DNA of 64,000 bases from Petrotoga sp. 9PWA.NaAc.5.4 (GTDB lineage: Bacteria > Thermotogota > Thermotogae > Petrotogales > Petrotogaceae), in NCBI RefSeq assembly GCF_002895485.1, contig NZ_AZRK01000002.1, positions 167,692 to 231,691 of the forward strand, written 5' to 3'. Under the pieces are notes generated by a model. It searched no databases. It was not told the origin of the DNA and was given only the letters and a program-made list of their open reading frames with translations. Shown piece by piece: positions 24,821 through 34,342 of this stretch (its first letter is position 1; every line of letters starts with the position of its first letter). Position numbers and translations under genes: made by a program.

Positions 24821-24846
24821 CTTAAATTTAATACTTTTAAAAAATT

Positions 24847-25515
24847 TTAGGATGCTCTTAACCTGTAACCAGCTCCTCTTACAGTTTCTATAATACTTCC
24901 ATCTTTGTCATCAATCTTTTTCCTTAATCTTCGTATATACACATCTATAACGTTTGAACTACCTTCAAAGTCAAGATCCCACATCTTTTCTTCCAACATA
25001 GTTCTAGTTACAACTATTTTTGGATTTCTCATAAAATATTCTAATATATTATACTCTTTAGGTGTCAATTTTATCTTCTTATCTCCTTTCCATACTTCTC
25101 TGGTTAAAGTATCCAAAACTAAGTCTCCAACTTGCAATTTTGGATTTTTAGTAAAAGATTCCCTCCTTAGTAAAGATCTTACACGTGCGAATAATTCATT
25201 AAAATCAAATGGTTTTACGAGATAATCATCTGCACCAGAATCAAGTCCTTTTACTCTGTCTTCTATACTATCTTTTGCTGTGAGCATTAATATCGGAACA
25301 TTTATTCCTTCTTCTCTTAAATTTTTACATAAAGTTATTCCATCTTTTTTTGGTAACATAATATCTAAAATAATTAAGTCATATGGAGCAAATTTTGCGT
25401 AATCTTCTCCTGATTCTCCATCATAAGCAACATCTACACAATATCCTTCCTCTGTAAGGCCTCTTTTTATTATATTGGCAAGCTTTTCTTCATCTTCAAC
25501 CACCAAAATTTTCAT
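24847..25515 (-). CDS. OmpR/PhoB-family response regulator
   Basis: 222 aa. Receiver domain with phospho-acceptor Asp in LIILDIMLP (near residue 52) and LVKPF (Lys near 102), then a winged-helix DNA-binding domain ending with 'IETVRGAGYRLRAS'. The ATG at 25515 has GGAGGTGAT before it; the ATG at 25530 lies within that site and is rejected. It is co-transcribed with the downstream kinase and divergent from the PepSY-like gene, its likely target by position. Confidence 0.94.
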   Translation of the reverse strand: MKILVVEDEEKLANIIKRGLTEEGYCVDVAYDGESGEDYAKFAPYDLIILDIMLPKKDGITLCKNLREEGINVPILMLTAKDSIEDRVKGLDSGADDYLVKPFDFNELFARVRSLLRRESFTKNPKLQVGDLVLDTLTREVWKGDKKIKLTPKEYNILEYFMRNPKIVVTRTMLEEKMWDLDFEGSSNVIDVYIRRLRKKIDDKDGSIIETVRGAGYRLRAS

Positions 25516-25708
25516 TATTATCACCTCCAATTTATTTTATGAAAATAAAATTAAAATTTAATGAAAAACCGAATTTTTCCTATTTAAAAATTTTTTAGTT
25601 TTCATCATAGATTAATTGATATTTCAGAACAATTTCATTTGAATAAAATAAACTTTTAGTGAAAGCAAATAAAAACTTATAAATTTTTCACGGAAGGAGG
25701 TGAAACAG

Positions 25709-26392
25709 ATGCAAAAGAAGACATTAGGTATCATGATACTCGTAGTTCTTTTGGCAGGTAGTTTTATTTTTGCACAGCTACCAGAACAACCTCCAGTAGG
25801 AGAACCTCCTATGTCGCCAGAAGTCCCAGCTCCTATAAAAGAAGTTTCAAAATTGCCCATTGATCAACTCATAGAAATTGTTAAGAGTACAAGGCTTGGT
25901 TATTCTATTGTATCGATAAAGAGTGACAAAGGGGTATTTGGAAGAGATAAAGGTTCTTATACTTTTATACTTGATGATGGGACCGAAATTACAATAGATA
26001 AAGTAACAGGAGAAATATTAAATACAAAAGAAGGGAAAGGACTTGACGAAGAAACTTTAGGAATTTTAGCTATAGTAACAGTACCTTTAGAAGATGCTGT
26101 AAAAACGAGTTCAGAGGCTTTTCCGGATAACAAATTAATATCAGTTACACTAAAAGTAAATGAGCTGGGCAACCCCATTTATGAAATAGAATTTGACAAC
26201 ATAAATGTCCAAGTAGATGCTTCAACAGGTCAAATCATATTTCCTGAAGGAGTAGCGCCTACGCCACAAGAGACTCTCATAGAAGATTTTTTTGAAATGC
26301 CTTTAGAACCATCGACACCATTGGAGGCTCCTACTGAAGAAGAAACTCCTATGGATGAAATATTTCCTCCCGAAAACACCGAAAACTTCTAA
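25709..26392 (+). CDS. exported PepSY-like protein with proline-rich segments
   Basis: 227 aa. Signal peptide (about residues 1-23, ending FIFAQ), a Pro-rich stretch (24-45), and two PepSY-like units: one with 'FILDDGTEITIDKVTGEIL' and one with 'YEIEFDNINVQVDASTGQII', each ending in the D..TG.I pattern. The acidic, Pro-rich C-terminus is low complexity. PepSY proteins are often controlled by an adjacent two-component system, and the response regulator is divergent here. The ATG at 25709 follows AAGGAGG; a GTG at 25700 overlaps that site and is rejected. Confidence 0.72.
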   Translation: MQKKTLGIMILVVLLAGSFIFAQLPEQPPVGEPPMSPEVPAPIKEVSKLPIDQLIEIVKSTRLGYSIVSIKSDKGVFGRDKGSYTFILDDGTEITIDKVTGEILNTKEGKGLDEETLGILAIVTVPLEDAVKTSSEAFPDNKLISVTLKVNELGNPIYEIEFDNINVQVDASTGQIIFPEGVAPTPQETLIEDFFEMPLEPSTPLEAPTEEETPMDEIFPPENTENF

Positions 26393-26411
26393 ATCTCCCC
26401 TTGTTAAGTTT

Positions 26412-26439
26412 CCCCCGCTATAAAAAACGCGGGGAATTT
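26412..26439. terminator. bidirectional terminator
   Basis: CCCCGC / GCGGGG stem with an A-rich loop, then AATTTTT. It lies between convergent genes. Confidence 0.8.
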
Positions 26440-27606
26440 TTAAAGTAAAGAAAAAAGCCACATACAAAGAGCCGAAATCGGAGCCATAGTCAAATTATCG
26501 TTTAACCAATTACCTAAGCCTTCAACCATGGTAGCAGATAGAGCACCCACAATTAAAATAAAATAACTAACAGGGGATCCTATCAAATTCATATAAACCG
26601 CACCTGATGCCAAACAAATCAAAAAGCAAACAATACTTCCTTCAATTGATTTTCCTTGTAACCATTGATGCTTTCCCCACTTCTTACCAACTAAAACTGC
26701 CCAAGAATCACCCAGTACCAACATAACTATAGAAATTAAAGAATAAGGTATAGGGAAAAGCCCAGCTATCGCACAACCCATAAGGAAATAACTTGTTCCA
26801 GAAATTTTATAATCTTCTTCACTTTTACTAACAGGTTTAAAAACCTTTTTCAAAACATTATTTATTCCTTTTGAATATTTTCTCAGAAGTTCCAAAATTA
26901 AAGCTATTAAGCCAGCTATAATAACTATATATCTAAAAACAATCGCTCCCCACAGAGGATAAGCTAATGTTGGAAATAAAAGTCCCATGTATCTCCACAA
27001 TTTTCTTCTAACAAAGTTATCTTTAAGAGGTTCTTTAGCTTCTTCAAAGCTTTTTATTAAATTGTCCATCCCTCTAAGGAACAAAAATAATACCATTATA
27101 ATACTTAAAAGTGTTCCTATCAGATCTAAAGTTCCCCTCAAATATCCTATTAAAATAACAAACGGCCATAGCAAAGACAAGATAAATATAATACCTTTTT
27201 TAAAAGTCAGCCATAATGTTCCAGCTAAAATACCAAAAGCAGCAGATTCTAAGGGAAATAAAATAACAAACGATCCTACTGCAGCTGCTACACCAACCCC
27301 ACCTTTACCTTTTAACCATATGGGAAAGGAATGCCCAATTATAGCTATTAAAGCGAATAAAGGCCACCAAGTTTTGCTTATACCGAGTAACATCCCAATT
27401 AAAATTGCCAAAATGCCTTTTGTGGAATCTCCAACGAAAGATAAAATCCCAGCTACAGGTCCCGCTTCTTTCCAAGCGTTTGTTGCACCAACATTTTTTG
27501 TTCCCACCTTTCTTAAATCTTTGCCAGAAAAAATCTTTGTAAATATAAAACTCCATGGGATGGAACCAATAAAATAGCTTATTATTAAGGATAATATTAA
27601 TTTCAT
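26440..27606 (-). CDS. fusion of PlsY glycerol-3-phosphate acyltransferase and a CTP-type lipid kinase domain
   Basis: 388 aa, twice the length of PlsY. Residues 1-190 are a PlsY: SGKDLRKVGTKNVGATN and GHSFPIWLKGKGGVGVA are the conserved acyl-phosphate and G3P motifs. Residues about 200-388 carry the membrane lipid kinase pattern of the dolichol/phytol kinase and DGK1 group: GDSWAVLVGKKWGK, GKSIEGS and DNLTMAPIS. All parts are multi-pass membrane. PlsY makes lysophosphatidic acid; the second domain suggests phosphorylation of a lipid alcohol such as diacylglycerol or a prenol. ATG at 27606 after AGAGGTGAT. Confidence 0.85.
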   Translation of the reverse strand: MKLILSLIISYFIGSIPWSFIFTKIFSGKDLRKVGTKNVGATNAWKEAGPVAGILSFVGDSTKGILAILIGMLLGISKTWWPLFALIAIIGHSFPIWLKGKGGVGVAAAVGSFVILFPLESAAFGILAGTLWLTFKKGIIFILSLLWPFVILIGYLRGTLDLIGTLLSIIMVLFLFLRGMDNLIKSFEEAKEPLKDNFVRRKLWRYMGLLFPTLAYPLWGAIVFRYIVIIAGLIALILELLRKYSKGINNVLKKVFKPVSKSEEDYKISGTSYFLMGCAIAGLFPIPYSLISIVMLVLGDSWAVLVGKKWGKHQWLQGKSIEGSIVCFLICLASGAVYMNLIGSPVSYFILIVGALSATMVEGLGNWLNDNLTMAPISALCMWLFSLL

Positions 27607-27731
27607 ATTGATCACCTCTAATTAAATTATACTTCTTTTAGAAAAATTTATAAAAAGTAAGGAAAGTCAAAATAATCAAAAATATTTCATCTTAATTGCA
27701 TATCATCATTTCTAATTAGGTAAAATCAAAG

Positions 27732-27760
27732 TTGACTATTTATTTATATTGATTTAAAAT
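27732..27760 (+). promoter_or_regulatory. promoter of the uronate transport genes
   Basis: TTGACT (27732-27737), 17-base spacer, TAAAAT (27755-27760), about 60 bases before the binding-protein gene. Confidence 0.7.
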
Positions 27761-27822
27761 GGTTATAAATATATTCGATTTTAGAATGAATTAATAAATT
27801 TTTTGATTTTGGAGGTGAAAGT

Positions 27823-29097
27823 ATGAAAAAAGTATTTAGTTTTATTATTCTAACTGTTTTTATCGTATCTATTTCTTTGGCTGTAGATTTAACTATGTAT
27901 GTTGGAGACGCAACAATGGGAAGGAACATGTCTAAAGTTGTTGAGATTTATGAAAAAGAAAATCCGGGAATTAACATTGATGTTGTTGTATTACCTTATT
28001 ATGGAGGTTTCATGCAAAAGGTAGCACTTTCTATTATGAGCGGGGAAGTACCTGATTTGATTCAAGTCACTACTGCTTATATTCCACAAGTCGCTCCATA
28101 CTTAATAAATCTTTCTCCATATATTAAGGAAAAGTACGGATTAGATCCACAAGAATATAAAGATTCAATATATGATGTTACCAATGTCTATTTAGGAAGT
28201 GGAGACGTTGTACATGCAGTTCCCTTAGAATTTACCATTCACGGCTTGTGGGTAAATAAAGAAATGTTTAAAAAAGCTGGTATATCCTATCCTCCTTCTG
28301 AGGAAAGAGAAGAACCATGGACTTGGGACGAATTTAAATCAATTTTAGACAATTTGAAAAAGACTAATAAAATACCTTATGCACTTTCTTATGATTATTC
28401 AGCTGACCGTTTTTTTAGTTATCTATCATTGTGGAATATTAAAGTTTTAGATGAAAATCTAAATTTTGTTTTAGACACTTATGAAGATTCTGAAAAAGCA
28501 ATTGATGAATTCCTTAATTTATTTAGAGAAAATTATATTCCAAAAGCTGAATGGTTAAGTGGTCAAGCAGCTGATCAAGATTTTTATTCTGGTAGAACTG
28601 CTGCATACTGGTCAGGAAGTTGGCAAGCGTCAAATGCGATAGATATTTCCAAAACTACTGGTAAAGAATATGATGTTGCCTTTTTTCCTAAAATAAGAGA
28701 TTGGTTTGGCATACCTGGAGGAAGTTTCTTAGGCGCATTTCAAACAGGGAAATCAGAAAAAGAGAATGCTGCCATTGATTTCATCATGTGGATGGCTGAT
28801 AAAGAAGAAGGATATCTTAGTTTAATGAAAACAGGATATTATTTAACTGCATATGAAGACCATTATATAGATTATGAAAATGAACAGATGAATGAATGGG
28901 CTCAAACTTTTGCAAAATTAGGTGAAAGAGCACCTGTATGGACAGCTACTTCTAGAGCAAATGAAGTGTGGAGCAGATTAACTGAACCCATAAGAAAGCA
29001 ATTATCTTTGGGAATTGCTGGAAATGTAACAGCAAAAGAGATAATAACAAATATAAAAATAGAATATGAAAGAATCATGGAGGATTTAGGACTGTAA
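27823..29097 (+). CDS. ABC transporter extracellular solute-binding protein (sugar type)
   Basis: 424 aa. Signal peptide (residues 1-20, ending ISLA), then a family 1 solute-binding fold: 'VVEIYEKENPGI', 'GEVPDLIQV', 'AVPLEFTIHGLWVNKEMFKKAGI' and 'YSGRTAAYWSGSW'. Many aromatic residues suit a sugar site. The two permeases follow 630 bases downstream, and the neighbouring catabolic genes suggest a uronide or oligogalacturonide ligand. A hairpin just after the gene probably favours higher expression of this component. Confidence 0.9.
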   Translation: MKKVFSFIILTVFIVSISLAVDLTMYVGDATMGRNMSKVVEIYEKENPGINIDVVVLPYYGGFMQKVALSIMSGEVPDLIQVTTAYIPQVAPYLINLSPYIKEKYGLDPQEYKDSIYDVTNVYLGSGDVVHAVPLEFTIHGLWVNKEMFKKAGISYPPSEEREEPWTWDEFKSILDNLKKTNKIPYALSYDYSADRFFSYLSLWNIKVLDENLNFVLDTYEDSEKAIDEFLNLFRENYIPKAEWLSGQAADQDFYSGRTAAYWSGSWQASNAIDISKTTGKEYDVAFFPKIRDWFGIPGGSFLGAFQTGKSEKENAAIDFIMWMADKEEGYLSLMKTGYYLTAYEDHYIDYENEQMNEWAQTFAKLGERAPVWTATSRANEVWSRLTEPIRKQLSLGIAGNVTAKEIITNIKIEYERIMEDLGL

Positions 29098-29103
29098 GGG
29101 ATT

Positions 29104-29132
29104 ATCTCTCAAGGCTCTTTGCCTTGAGAGAT
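29104..29132 (+). terminator. intercistronic hairpin after the binding-protein gene
   Basis: A 12-bp perfect stem ATCTCTCAAGGC / GCCTTGAGAGAT with loop TCTTT. The tail (GTTATATT) is not a strong T run, so it may be a partial terminator or an RNA-stabilising hairpin between binding protein and permeases. Confidence 0.7.
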
Positions 29133-29493
29133 GTTATATTCAAATGACTATATTTTATAAGAAAAATCATAGTATCGTCATCTTTTCAAAAGCATAAAAT
29201 TTAATTATTAAAATTTTGTAGATATTTTAGAAATGATTTTTTCTGAAAGGATAAAAGACAGATTCGTACAGCTATTTGAAAAGTGAAAATGAAAAATTTT
29301 AAATTATCATTTATTTAACATAAAGAAGAAATTATTGATTCTTTTGTAGAAGAGGAGTTAAATCTTGAGGTTACATATAGTTTATTTTTACAAGATTATG
29401 ATTAACTTGTAATTATGTCTTTATTCAAAGAATAGAACTAATTTTCAATAAATCTTATAGAATTTTGAAAGTAAGTATATATTCTTTTTAGGG
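29133..29493 (+). other. gene-free stretch with possible decayed coding remnants
   Basis: Two short runs look like coding sequence but are in different frames: a 17-codon run from ATG 29233 to TGA 29284 (MIFSERIKDRFVQLFEK) and a run ending at TAA 29403 (VEEELNLEVTYSLFLQDYD). Neither is a credible gene. They could be the remains of one frameshifted gene; I cannot identify it. Confidence 0.3.
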
Positions 29494-29690
29494 ACTTTAG
29501 AAATGAGAAATTCTTTAAAATAAGCTTTTGAATTTATAATAGGTCCAGGTTGAAACCTTCTTTCTTTCCTTCGAGATGTGTATTGAAAAAGTTAAAGGAA
29601 TTCATATTTTGTGAATATTAGAATCGAGTAGGTATTTTTGAAAAAATTTAACAAAACATATATAAATTGTGGATTTTCTAATTTTTAAAG
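29494..29690 (+). repeat. dispersed leader element, copy F (full length, diverged)
   Basis: Left end GGGACTTTAGAAAT, then TTTTGAATTTATAATAGG, CCAGGTTGAAACC in the place of the GGGCGGAGCCC hairpin, and the right end TCTAATTTTTAAAG. The CGGTAC palindrome is eroded. A TTG at 29638 opens a 16-codon frame ending at the element's right end, at the same place as in copy E. It ends 38 bases before the first permease. Confidence 0.8.
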
Positions 29691-29728
29691 AAAATAAATA
29701 ATTCCTTTTATAACGGAGGTTTTAAAGA

Positions 29729-30598
29729 GTGCAAAAATGGATTAAAAACAGATTTATTTTTTCGATACCTTCCCTTATATTTTTTATAATATTTACATTT
29801 GTTCCAATAGTTTTGATTATCATTCTATCTTTTTATTCTTGGGATTTGTTGAGACCAATGAAGTTTGTAGGATTCCAAAATTTTAAGCATTTATTTGTGG
29901 ATAAATGGTTTTGGAATTCTCTATACGTCTCTTTTAAGTTTACTCTTTTATCTGTTCCTATAACCTTTTTATTATCTCTTCTTTTAGGAGCATTTTTACA
30001 GAATGAAGATAAATTTTCCAAAATATTTAGAGCTTTTTTTTATTGGCCATATATGATACCTATGGTTGCTGGAGGTACTATGTGGAAATGGTTATTATCT
30101 ACTGATACAGGATTAATAAATTCTATATTTATAAGAATAGGCTTGCCTCTTGTATCATGGCTTGAAAATCCAAATTTTGCTCTTTTTTCTGTAGTCTTGG
30201 TACAAGTTTGGACGCTAACTGGGTTTATGATGATGCTTTTTATTACAGGGTTACAAAATATTCCTCAAGAGCTCCATGAAGCGGCAATAGTCGATGGTGC
30301 AAATAAAATCCAATTGTTTTGGAAAATAACGTTTCCTTTACTAAAAAATACAAATATTTTGGTTTTAATTTTGTCAACTGCATATTGTTTTAGAGATTTT
30401 ACTATAGTATATATTATGACCACAGGCGGACCTGGTTATGCAACCACAGTAACACCGTTATATATTTATCAGCAAGCTTTTTCAAGTTATAGAATTGGAT
30501 ACGCATCTGCGGCAAGTTTCGTTTTTTTGATGATCGTCTTCGTGATTTCTGTTTTTGCTCTAAAGGCACAAAGTACAGAAAGTGGTGATACTATTTGA
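29729..30598 (+). CDS. ABC sugar transporter permease (MalF type)
   Basis: 289 aa, six membrane segments. The EAA loop for contact with the ATPase reads 'ELHEAAIVDGANKIQLFWKITFPLL' in pieces (EAAIVDGAN at about residue 190). GTG start after CGGAGGT. It overlaps the next permease by 4 bases. No ATP-binding subunit is in the window; a shared MsmX/UgpC-type ATPase elsewhere is usual for such loci. Confidence 0.92.
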   Translation: MQKWIKNRFIFSIPSLIFFIIFTFVPIVLIIILSFYSWDLLRPMKFVGFQNFKHLFVDKWFWNSLYVSFKFTLLSVPITFLLSLLLGAFLQNEDKFSKIFRAFFYWPYMIPMVAGGTMWKWLLSTDTGLINSIFIRIGLPLVSWLENPNFALFSVVLVQVWTLTGFMMMLFITGLQNIPQELHEAAIVDGANKIQLFWKITFPLLKNTNILVLILSTAYCFRDFTIVYIMTTGGPGYATTVTPLYIYQQAFSSYRIGYASAASFVFLMIVFVISVFALKAQSTESGDTI

Positions 30599-31395
30599 TA
30601 CGTAAAATAATAGTAATAATATTAGCTGTTATTTTTATGATACCCATATTTTGGACAGTATTGTCGTCTTTCAAAACCCTTGGAGAAATTTATCAATATC
30701 CACCTACAATATTTCCAAAAGATTTTTCATTGGAAGGATATATTAACATTTTTAAAAATATGGATTTTATGAGATATTTATGGAATACATTATTTGTAGC
30801 CATTATTTCCACTATCTTTACTGTGATTCTTTGCTTAACTATTGGATACAGTTTAGCCAAAGGTTCATTTAAAGGTAGAAATCTTTTATCAAATACTATT
30901 ATGCTTACTCTTTTTATAACGACGCAAATCACTATGGTTCCATTGTTTGTTATTATTAGAAAACTAGGGTTAATGAATTCGCTTTGGGGTTTGATCATTC
31001 CTGCAATCTTTACTCCAACAGGTACATTTGCCGCTGTACAGTACATGAAAGATATACCTAATGAATTTTTAGAAAGCGCTAAAATTGATGGAGCGACAGA
31101 ATTCCAAATATTTAACCGAATTGTTGTCCCTCTTTCAAAACCTTTAATTGCTGCTTTATCGATATTTTCATTCACTTGGAGATGGAATGATTTTATTCTG
31201 CCATTAATAGTTATAAATGAAAGTAAATTTTATACTATTCAATTAGCTCTTTCAAGTTTACAAGGTCAATATGGAGTCGCATGGAATGAAGTCTTAGCAT
31301 TAGCTGTTCTTTCTATAATTCCCACTCTAATAATATTTTTGCTTTTTCAAAACTTATTTATGAAAGGATTAATGGGAGGGGGATTAAAGTATTAA
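30595..31395 (+). CDS. ABC sugar transporter permease (MalG type)
   Basis: 266 aa, six membrane segments, EAA loop 'EFLESAKIDGATEFQIF' (near residue 160), ends 'GLMGGGLKY' as MalG-type subunits commonly do. TTG start overlapping the upstream stop codon, so translation is coupled. Confidence 0.92.
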   Translation: MIRKIIVIILAVIFMIPIFWTVLSSFKTLGEIYQYPPTIFPKDFSLEGYINIFKNMDFMRYLWNTLFVAIISTIFTVILCLTIGYSLAKGSFKGRNLLSNTIMLTLFITTQITMVPLFVIIRKLGLMNSLWGLIIPAIFTPTGTFAAVQYMKDIPNEFLESAKIDGATEFQIFNRIVVPLSKPLIAALSIFSFTWRWNDFILPLIVINESKFYTIQLALSSLQGQYGVAWNEVLALAVLSIIPTLIIFLLFQNLFMKGLMGGGLKY

Positions 31396-31489
31396 ATAGT
31401 GATGAATCTAAAATAAAAGCAATAATTTAAAAAATTAAAAATTTAACTATTTTAATAAACTATATTTTGTAAAATTTGGAGGTGTTCGG

Positions 31490-32878
31490 ATGTCAATCAA
31501 AATATCTTTTATAGGAGCAGGTAGTGTAAGATACACAGTTAAATTAGTAGGAGATTTAGCTAAAACAAAAGAGTTAAACGGAAGCTTAGTGTCTTTTATG
31601 GATATAGATGAAGAAAGATTAAATGCTGTAGATAATTTAGCTAAAAGATATACCCAAGAAATAGGTGGGGATTTAAAATTTGAAAAAACCACTAATAGAG
31701 AAAAGTCACTTAAAGATGCTGATTTTGTTATAAATACTGCATTGTATAGAGCATCTGGTCATGAAGATGGATACGTTAATTATGAAATAATGAGAGATGT
31801 TGCAGAAAAGTATGGTTATTACAGAGGGATAGATAGTCAGGAATTTAATATGGTTTCTGATTATTATACATTTACGAATTATAATCATTTAAAGATGTCG
31901 CTTGATATAGCCAAATCTGTTGAAAAAGTGTGTCCGAATGCTTGGCTTATACAAACAGCTAATCCTGTTATGGAAATTACGCAGTTAATTAAAAGATTGA
32001 CAAACGTTAAAGTTGTAGGATTTTGTCATGGAGTTGGAGGAGTTCATGAAATTTTTAAAACGTTAGGATTAGATGAAAAAGAAATAGATTGGCAAGTAGC
32101 AGGAGTAAACCATGGTATTTGGTTGAATAGGTTCATATACAAAGGTGAAGATGGGTACCCTATATTAGACAAATGGATAGAAGAGAAATCAAAAAGCTGG
32201 GAACCAAAAGATCCATGGGATACTCACTTAGCTCCTGCAGTTATAGACATGTACAAATTTTATGGATTATTACCTATAGGAGACACAACCAGAAATAGCA
32301 CTTGGAAACATCATCATAGTTTGGAAGCAAAAAAGAGATGGTATGGAAAATTTGGGGGTATAGACAATGAAGTAGAGAGACCTAAATTCTATGAAGAATT
32401 AAGACAAATAAAAAGACTAATTATACAAGTTTCGAAAGATCCAAAGATAAAAATTACTGAAGGATGGCCGGAGGAATTTCCTAAAGAAAAGATGAGTGGA
32501 GAGCAACAGATACCTTTTATAAATGCTTTAACAAACAATGTAGAAGCAAGACTATTTTTAAATATTTTAAATAATGGGACAATTAAGAGTATTTCGAATG
32601 ATGTCGTTGTTGAAGTTCCAGTAAAAGTTAACAAAAGTGGAATAACTCCTGAAAAAATAGAACCAGATTTACCAGAAAAAATAAAAAAATATTATCTAAT
32701 TCCAAGAATAACAAGAATGGAAATGGCATTAGAGGCATTTATTACTGGAGATAGAAAAATATTAGAAGAAGTTTTAGTAAGAGATCCAAGGACAAAAGAT
32801 TACGATGCTATTCCTAAATTATGGGATGAAATATTCAATTTGCCATTTAATAAAGAAATGAAAGAACATTATAAGTAA
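31490..32878 (+). CDS. glycoside hydrolase family 4, probable alpha-uronidase (galacturonidase or glucuronidase)
   Basis: 462 aa. An N-terminal NAD-binding fold (FIGAGSVRYT), the metal-site motif GFCHGVGG (Cys, His; near residue 180), 'QTANPVME' and 'AGVNHGIWLNRF' are GH4 hallmarks. The CHGV variant is, to my knowledge, that of the uronidase branch, unlike CHSV (alpha-galactosidases) or CDMP (6-phospho-glucosidases). It needs NAD+ and Mn2+ by family. It sits between the transporter and uxaC, so it likely frees uronic acid inside the cell. Galacturonide versus glucuronide cannot be settled from sequence. Confidence 0.85.
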   Translation: MSIKISFIGAGSVRYTVKLVGDLAKTKELNGSLVSFMDIDEERLNAVDNLAKRYTQEIGGDLKFEKTTNREKSLKDADFVINTALYRASGHEDGYVNYEIMRDVAEKYGYYRGIDSQEFNMVSDYYTFTNYNHLKMSLDIAKSVEKVCPNAWLIQTANPVMEITQLIKRLTNVKVVGFCHGVGGVHEIFKTLGLDEKEIDWQVAGVNHGIWLNRFIYKGEDGYPILDKWIEEKSKSWEPKDPWDTHLAPAVIDMYKFYGLLPIGDTTRNSTWKHHHSLEAKKRWYGKFGGIDNEVERPKFYEELRQIKRLIIQVSKDPKIKITEGWPEEFPKEKMSGEQQIPFINALTNNVEARLFLNILNNGTIKSISNDVVVEVPVKVNKSGITPEKIEPDLPEKIKKYYLIPRITRMEMALEAFITGDRKILEEVLVRDPRTKDYDAIPKLWDEIFNLPFNKEMKEHYK

Positions 32879-32904
32879 ATTTATTAATTATGGGAGGAAT
32901 AACT

Positions 32905-34272
32905 TTGGCATTTTTAGATGAAAATTATTTATTGCAAAATAAAACTTCAAAATTATTATATGAATCAGTAAAAGATCTGCCTATATTAGATGCACACAAT
33001 CATGGAGATGTTAAAGAAATAGTAGAAAATAAAGGTTGGCAAGATATTTGGCAGGTAGAAGGAGCTACTGATCATTATGTTTGGGAATTAATGAGAAAAG
33101 CCGGAGTTCCTGAAGATAAAATAACAGGAAAAGCTTCTAATAAAGAAAAATGGAAGGCTTTGGCTACAGTTTTTCCTAAATTTGTTGGAAACCCTACTTA
33201 CGAATGGATACATCTTGATTTAAAAAGAATGTTTAAAATTGAAGTTAATATTTCAAAATATACTGCTGAAAAAATATGGGAAGATACTTCTTTATTGTTA
33301 AAAAGTGAGAGTATGAAACCTCAACAACTTTTGAAAAAGATGAATGTAGAAGTAATGTGTACTACAAACGATCCTACTGAAGATCTTTCTTATCATGAGA
33401 AAGCAAAAAAAATAGAAGGCATTAAAATTCTTCCGACCTGGCGCCCAGATAAGGTTATGAATATTGATAAAGACGGGTGGCCCGAGTTTATAGAAAAATT
33501 AGGAGAGGTAACAAAAGAAGATGTTGGTACATTTGAAGGTTTTTTAAAAGCGTTGTACACAAGCCATAGAAATTTTGAAGATCTTGGTTGCGTTGCAAGT
33601 GATCATGGAATATTTCAGCCTGTTTCTTATCCGGTAGAAAAAACAAAAGTAGAAGAGGTTTATCAAAAAGCTATTTCAAGAAAAGAGTTAACAGGTCAAG
33701 AAATTTCAGATTTTAAGTCTTTTATTTTTCACGAATTTGGAAAAATGAATGCCGAAAGTAATTGGGTCATGCAGTTACATATTGGAGCTGTAAGAGATTA
33801 TAGGGATAAATTGTACAGTATGTTAGGTCCTGATGCAGGTGGAGATATTTCAACTAATAATGTAGATTTGGTAAAAGGCTTGAGATACTTTCTAAATCAA
33901 TACGATGAAAAACTCAAAATAGTTATATATTGTTTGGATCCTTCTTTATTTTCGACTGTATCTAGCATAGCAAGGGCTTTTCCAAATGTTAGTTTGGGTA
34001 CTCCATGGTGGTTTAACGATAGTCCTTTTGGAATGGAAATGTATCTAAAATATATTGCTACAGTTGATTTATTAAGTGATTTAGCAGGATGGGTAACAGA
34101 TTCCAGAAAACTTATATCTTACGGTTCAAGAACAGAAATGTTTAGAAGGGAATTATCTAACGTTATTGGAGAAATGGTCGAAAAAGGTCAAATACCAACA
34201 CGAGAAGCGTTTGATTTGGTAAGAGAAATTTGTTACGAAAGGCCAAAGAAATTATTTTTTGAAAAAAATTAG
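32905..34272 (+). CDS. uxaC: uronate isomerase
   Basis: 455 aa. 'LPILDAHNHGD' at the N-terminus, 'EGATDHYVWELMR', 'PTWRPDK', 'LHIGAVRDYR' and 'DSRKLISYGSRTEMFRR' are UxaC motifs and match the Thermotoga type. It converts D-galacturonate to tagaturonate and D-glucuronate to fructuronate. The frame opens at ATG 32890, but that ATG overlaps the GGGAGGA site, and the TTG at 32905 is correctly spaced and gives the usual N-terminus. Confidence 0.95.
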   Translation: MAFLDENYLLQNKTSKLLYESVKDLPILDAHNHGDVKEIVENKGWQDIWQVEGATDHYVWELMRKAGVPEDKITGKASNKEKWKALATVFPKFVGNPTYEWIHLDLKRMFKIEVNISKYTAEKIWEDTSLLLKSESMKPQQLLKKMNVEVMCTTNDPTEDLSYHEKAKKIEGIKILPTWRPDKVMNIDKDGWPEFIEKLGEVTKEDVGTFEGFLKALYTSHRNFEDLGCVASDHGIFQPVSYPVEKTKVEEVYQKAISRKELTGQEISDFKSFIFHEFGKMNAESNWVMQLHIGAVRDYRDKLYSMLGPDAGGDISTNNVDLVKGLRYFLNQYDEKLKIVIYCLDPSLFSTVSSIARAFPNVSLGTPWWFNDSPFGMEMYLKYIATVDLLSDLAGWVTDSRKLISYGSRTEMFRRELSNVIGEMVEKGQIPTREAFDLVREICYERPKKLFFEKN

Positions 34273-34342
34273 ATGTTAGGTTCAAGAAGAATTATTTGAT
34301 AAAATACCAAATAACAATTGTAGAATTTGGAGGAAATAAAAG

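Noticed and set aside
26987..27577. 196-codon open frame on the plus strand
   Set aside because: Antisense to the PlsY half of the fusion; composition is that of a mirror frame and there is no ribosome site.
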